A DNA stretch of 64,000 nucleotides from Chinchilla lanigera (Eukaryota > Chordata > Mammalia > Rodentia > Chinchillidae): the NCBI RefSeq assembly GCF_000276665.1, contig NW_004955423.1, forward strand, positions 3,678,648-3,742,647. The letters run 5' to 3'. The position numbers and the translations under genes are program-made. Positions 60,618 through 64,000 of this stretch are shown here, piece by piece. Within the stretch, counting starts at the first letter, position 1. Each line of letters begins with the position of its first letter. Under the pieces are notes generated by a model. That model made no database searches and had not been told where the DNA came from. It saw nothing but the letters and a program-made list of their open reading frames with translations.

Positions 60618-60763
60618 TAACTGTCGCACATTACAATATTTACAACTGATTTTTAACTATTCATACTAAAGAAGTATAATAAAAAAGTTTGCTAAGAAAA
60701 TGATGTAGCATGTCAGTATGAATACTTATGAATCAGTTGTAAATATTGCAATATAGGACATTA
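60618..60763. repeat. 146 bp imperfect palindrome (hairpin)
   Basis: Arm 1 (60618-60667) and arm 2 (60715-60763) are inverted copies with 7 mismatches and one gap over about 49 bp (roughly 85% identity), around a 47-base A/T-rich centre. The best block, CAATATTTACAACTGATT, is perfect over 18 bp, and TATTCATACT over 10 bp. It resembles a small MITE-type element or a foldback. I recognise no family. Confidence 0.85.
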
Positions 60764-61097
60764 ATGTTCTAGATAAGTACAGATTATTTTTAATTTTAAA
60801 ATATATTTTATTTTAAAGCAAAAACTCCAAATTTGTAAATAAAACTATATATTTATTACTCTTTTGTCCTTTTATATGTTTTGGTATCCATAGCTGTAAT
60901 TAAACTAGTCATGCTGGTTTGCAGAAGTAGTGTGGAACTTATATTTCATAAATAAAGTTACTGAAGCAAATTTCATGGCACTTTGATATAGTCCACATCT
61001 ATACAACAAAAATTGTAGTACAACCAGGTTGATTTTCTGATTCATTACTTTTTACTTCGATTTGAAATCAATAGCCAAATATGGAACAATTATGTGA

Positions 61098-61261
61098 GCT
61101 AGGTGAGGTGGCACATGCCTGTAATTCCAGCACTCAGGAGGCTGAGGCAGGAGGACCACTGTGAGTTCAAGACCAGCCTGGACTACAAAGTGAGCTCAAA
61201 GCCAGGCTGAACTGTGTGGTGAGACCTGTCTCAAAAACACCAAAAAAAGAAAAGAAAGAAG
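61098..61261 (+). repeat. B1-type SINE with target duplication
   Basis: 'gctaggtgaggtggcacatg', 'cctgtaattccagcactcag', internal duplication ('accagcctggactacaaagt' / 'gccaggctgaactgtgtggt'), GAGACCTGTCTC and an A-rich tail. Flanked by CAATTATGTGA at 61087-61097 and 61262-61272. Confidence 0.93.
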
Positions 61262-61845
61262 CAATTATGTGAAACAATTTGTTTCATTGGAGATTAAATA
61301 ATTGCTTATTCTTCCATTTGGTAACAGTAAAATACTGAGTTTTATAAACTTATTTTCTATAAGAAATTAATTAAATATTTTGCAGCAGGATGATTTCTAA
61401 GGAACATCTAATTACACCACCTTGGATATATTCTATAATGTGATGGGGGGATAAGTGAATATTAGTCATGGCACTGGGAGACTCAACAAATAGTAGAACT
61501 CATTCAAACCAATTGAGAGAGAAGTACATGGATTGGGCAGATTTATTTAAGAATCTTAGAGACTTTTAACTGGTAAAATTGTATTGAGGAGAGCTTTTGG
61601 CATGTTGAATTGCTAATATTTTCCCTTGAATTAACCAGATGTATCTACTTCATCACAAAGGCCTTACTTCTCTACATGAATACCTCTGTCTAGCGGGGCC
61701 TATCTTGCTAAGTTTGCCACCTGGCCAAAAGATTATGCCTTCTTTGCAGGCAGGTGTAACTGAAGAACAGATATAGTAGGGCTGGCCCAAGTGGCACTTC
61801 TCAATACTTCTTGAAAACTTGCCAGTCTGCCTGTTGCAGGGTAGC
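61262..61845. other. Unique non-coding sequence
   Basis: No feature recognised after the SINE's target duplication. Confidence 0.5.
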
Positions 61846-62212
61846 TGTCATGATCAAATGATGTCTACCTTCCAAATGCATATGTTGAAGACCTAACTTT
61901 CAGTGTATTTGGAGATCACACTTCTAAAGAGATGATTAAATTTCGGTAAATTTAACAGGATGGGGCCCTATCCCTAGAGCACTGGAGTACTTACAAAAGG
62001 AGGGAGAGATGCATGGACATGTGTACACAGAGAAGAGGCCATGTGGAGACAGTGTGTATGCATCCTTTGCAAGTTGTGGCAAAAGGCCTCAGGAGAAACA
62101 TCCCTGTGGAAACCTTGACTTTGCAATTCCAGGTAGTTGTAAGAAAATAAATTGCTGTTGTCTAAGATACCAAGTCTATGGTATTTTGTTGTGGCAGGCC
62201 TAGCAAATGGAC
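61846..62212 (+). mobile_element. MLT1-like MaLR LTR, sense
   Basis: Starts TGTCATGATCAAATGATGTC. Carries 'catatgttgaagacctaact', 'cacagagaagaggccatgtg', a polyadenylation signal AATAAA at 62146-62151 and the end 'gtctatggtattttgttgtg', 'gcaggcctagcaaatggaca'. This follows MLT1 LTRs in order. The plus-strand 64-codon frame at 62009-62203 is LTR sequence. Confidence 0.85.
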
Positions 62213-62914
62213 ATGGTACCTAAGAGTATTACTCCAGGGAAGGAGCCTCTAGATGGAAATGCTGGGGTTGGGAATAAGCTTTTCTCCAATATGAGCTACT
62301 GTTTCACAGCTGTCCAACCTGTCTCCTGGACCAAATCATGAAGGTCTCAAGTTCAAACTCTATGCATTTTGCTTCTTTATCTTGACAAAGTTAATCACCA
62401 CTAGGTAATCAGTAAGAAATGATAGATTAAAAATGCTTTTGCATTTATAAACTTCCCTGTCTTTTAATTTTTATTTTCTTTTTCCTAAATTCTGCGACCA
62501 TTTTCATTAGTGCAAAAATCTCTGTTTATGTGAGGAACATTAATGATTGCATATATATAGTATATCTCCTTTAAAGATATGATATTTTAAACAAAAGAAT
62601 TACAAAGTGAAAATTAGATAGATTCATTGCAGTTACCAAGAAAATATAGTTGCTTATGGGTTGGTGTTCCACAAACGACTGAAACCCATTTACATTTAGC
62701 CTTTTTTTTTTTTAAGAGAAAAAGCAATAAAAACAATGATACAGAATTTCAAAACAAGATAATAGGAGATTAACAATGGTTAATATATTGCATATTGTTA
62801 TCCTAAAGTAGTTGCTCAGATTACAAGATATAGGCATGAAAAATTGACCAAACAATACAAGCACAAACAGTTTTTTAAATGAACTTACAGAAATTAGTAG
62901 TATTTTATCTATCT

Positions 62915-62915
<1 letters not shown>
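62213..62915. other. Unique AT-rich non-coding sequence
   Basis: No feature recognised. Confidence 0.5.
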
Positions 62916-62947
<32 letters not shown>

Positions 62948-63110
62948 TCTTTTCCCTTCCTTCTTTTCTCCTTTCCCCAATCTCGATTGGTCTTTCCTTT
63001 TGAGCAATTTCTCGATCTTATTTACTCTTTCAGTTTCTTACTCTAGAGAGACCATATCATGTTTACACATGCAAGTCTGATTTATTTCACTTATGGTTAT
63101 ACCATTTACA
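62916..63110 (-). mobile_element. L1 3' fragment, antisense, after a (GT)n run
   Basis: A GT microsatellite (62916-62946) is followed by C/T-rich DNA and 'gagagaccatatcatgttta', 'gcaagtctgatttatttcac', similar to the segment at 51590-51650 of the antisense L1 ('agagaaatcatgctatatat', 'cgtctgatttagttcactta'). Confidence 0.6.
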
Positions 63111-63119
63111 CTTCTTAAA

Positions 63120-63345
63120 GTAGTTTTAATTTTGAAACGTTTTTAGATTTTGAAAAATTGCAAATATGATATATATAGTTTCTATATTTTCCTTCCTAGA
63201 TTCCCCTACTTTTAACATACTATGTATCCAATAGGAAACTGGAAATTAACATTAGTGTACTCTATTAATAAGCTTATATACCTCACTAGAATTTTTCCAA
63301 TTGTCCCACTAGTGTCCTTCTTCTTGACACCTTTAGTTTAACCGC
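63120..63345 (-). repeat. Possible old LINE fragment
   Basis: 'gaaactggaaattaacatta', 'gtgtactctattaataagct' and 'ttgtcccactagtgtccttc' resemble an old L1 3' UTR segment; orientation and family are uncertain. Confidence 0.35.
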
Positions 63346-63421
63346 CTTTAATTTCCCCCAGTCATGAAAATTACTCACTTTTTGTCTTTTATAACTTTAT
63401 GCTTTTTAAGATTACTTTTTA

Positions 63422-63731
63422 TGTTAGTCACTTTCCTCTTGGTCTACAGAGTATCCAATAACACAACTCAGAGGAAGAGGGGCTTTCTTTTACTCAGGGT
63501 TTCAGGGGATTCAGTTCACGATCGGCTAGTTCCAAGGCAGTAGCGTGGCAGAGGGTGTGGTGGAATGAAACTGCTCGGTTCATGATGGGTGGGAGGCAGA
63601 GAAGGGGAACAGTGCTGCGAGGAAAAGATCAGCGACTAGGTGTATACACAGGGTCATACCTGCAAGTGTGCTTACTAAACCCTTAGGCAACTCCCAAGCC
63701 AATCAAGTTGATAATTAATTTAACTGTCACA
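63422..63731 (-). mobile_element. MaLR-type LTR, diverged
   Basis: TGTTAGTCACTTTCCTC to TAACTGTCACA, sharing with the LTR at 39960 the order 'cagggtttcaggggattcag', 'gttccaaggcag', 'gtggcagagggtg', 'ttcatgatgggtggga'. No clear target duplication seen. Confidence 0.7.
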
Positions 63732-64000
63732 CTGATCAGTCATGTTGTAAAATGTCTCACAATTTTTATTTAAGATTCTCATAATTAGACTGAGGTTACA
63801 CATTTTTTGCTAGAATACCTCAAGCAGTGTGGGATTCCCAGTGCATCTTACCATGATGTGAATGTCATTATTACTGGTGATTATAAATTGGACTGCCTGG
63901 TAAAGGCGGTGTCTGCCAGATTTTTCCCCTGTAAAGTTGCTATTTTCATCTTTCTAATTAGTTTCTTGTGGGGAAGCATTCTTTGACTATGTAGATATTC
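63732..64000. other. Unique non-coding sequence
   Basis: No feature recognised; window ends here. Confidence 0.5.

Noticed and set aside
62009..62203. Cys-rich 64-codon frame
   Set aside because: Lies wholly inside an MLT1-like LTR.

Overview
This is a 64 kb window of AT-rich, CpG-poor mammalian nuclear DNA: a gene desert, or the inside of a very long intron. I found no exon, ribosomal RNA gene, intact tRNA gene, CRISPR array or bacterial-type gene. The longest open frames are short. They fall in transposon relics, low-complexity tracts and gap Ns, or in unique sequence with no recognisable protein family. The useful content is the repeat record and a few unexplained structures.

The repeats point to a non-murid rodent. 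B1-type (7SL-derived) SINEs occur with and without the internal duplication of the right half. A young tRNA-derived ID-like SINE carries the core GGATTTAGCTCAGCGGCA and ends in GGTACCGG plus an A-tail. Diverged ID-like and B1 units sit next to each other. ERVL-MaLR LTRs and L1 3' ends make up the larger young insertions, over a background of old MIR, L2, L1 and hAT relics. A beaver/kangaroo-rat type lineage fits best, but that is inference from memory of SINE families.

Layout. 1-8.4 kb: B1 copies, a MaLR LTR, a 5'-truncated tRNA-SINE, a 320 bp purine tract, an L1 3' end, and an RFX X-box-like palindrome at 6.85 kb. 8.4-18.9 kb: mostly unique sequence with two L2 scraps. 18.9-29 kb: SINE composites, MIRs, about 2.8 kb of antisense old LINE, a tRNA-SINE with a perfect 16 bp target duplication, and an LTR. 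29-40 kb: L2 and MIR scraps and a perfect 141 bp direct repeat (31787-31927 and 32378-32518). 40-52.3 kb: a solo LTR with a 5 bp target duplication, a GGGAA array with an assembly gap, an L2 reverse-transcriptase relic, a hAT element split by an L1, two tRNA-SINEs (one with a second gap that looks spurious), and an L1 with an inverted 5' part. 52.3-64 kb: mainly unique sequence, an LTR split by an L1 end, a strong imperfect hairpin at 60.6-60.8 kb, a B1 with target duplication, an MLT1-like LTR and a further MaLR LTR.

Nothing here amounts to a new gene system. The best leads are the 141 bp perfect repeat, the 146 bp hairpin, the X-box-like site in unique sequence, the L1 5' inversion and the second gap, whose flanks overlap.
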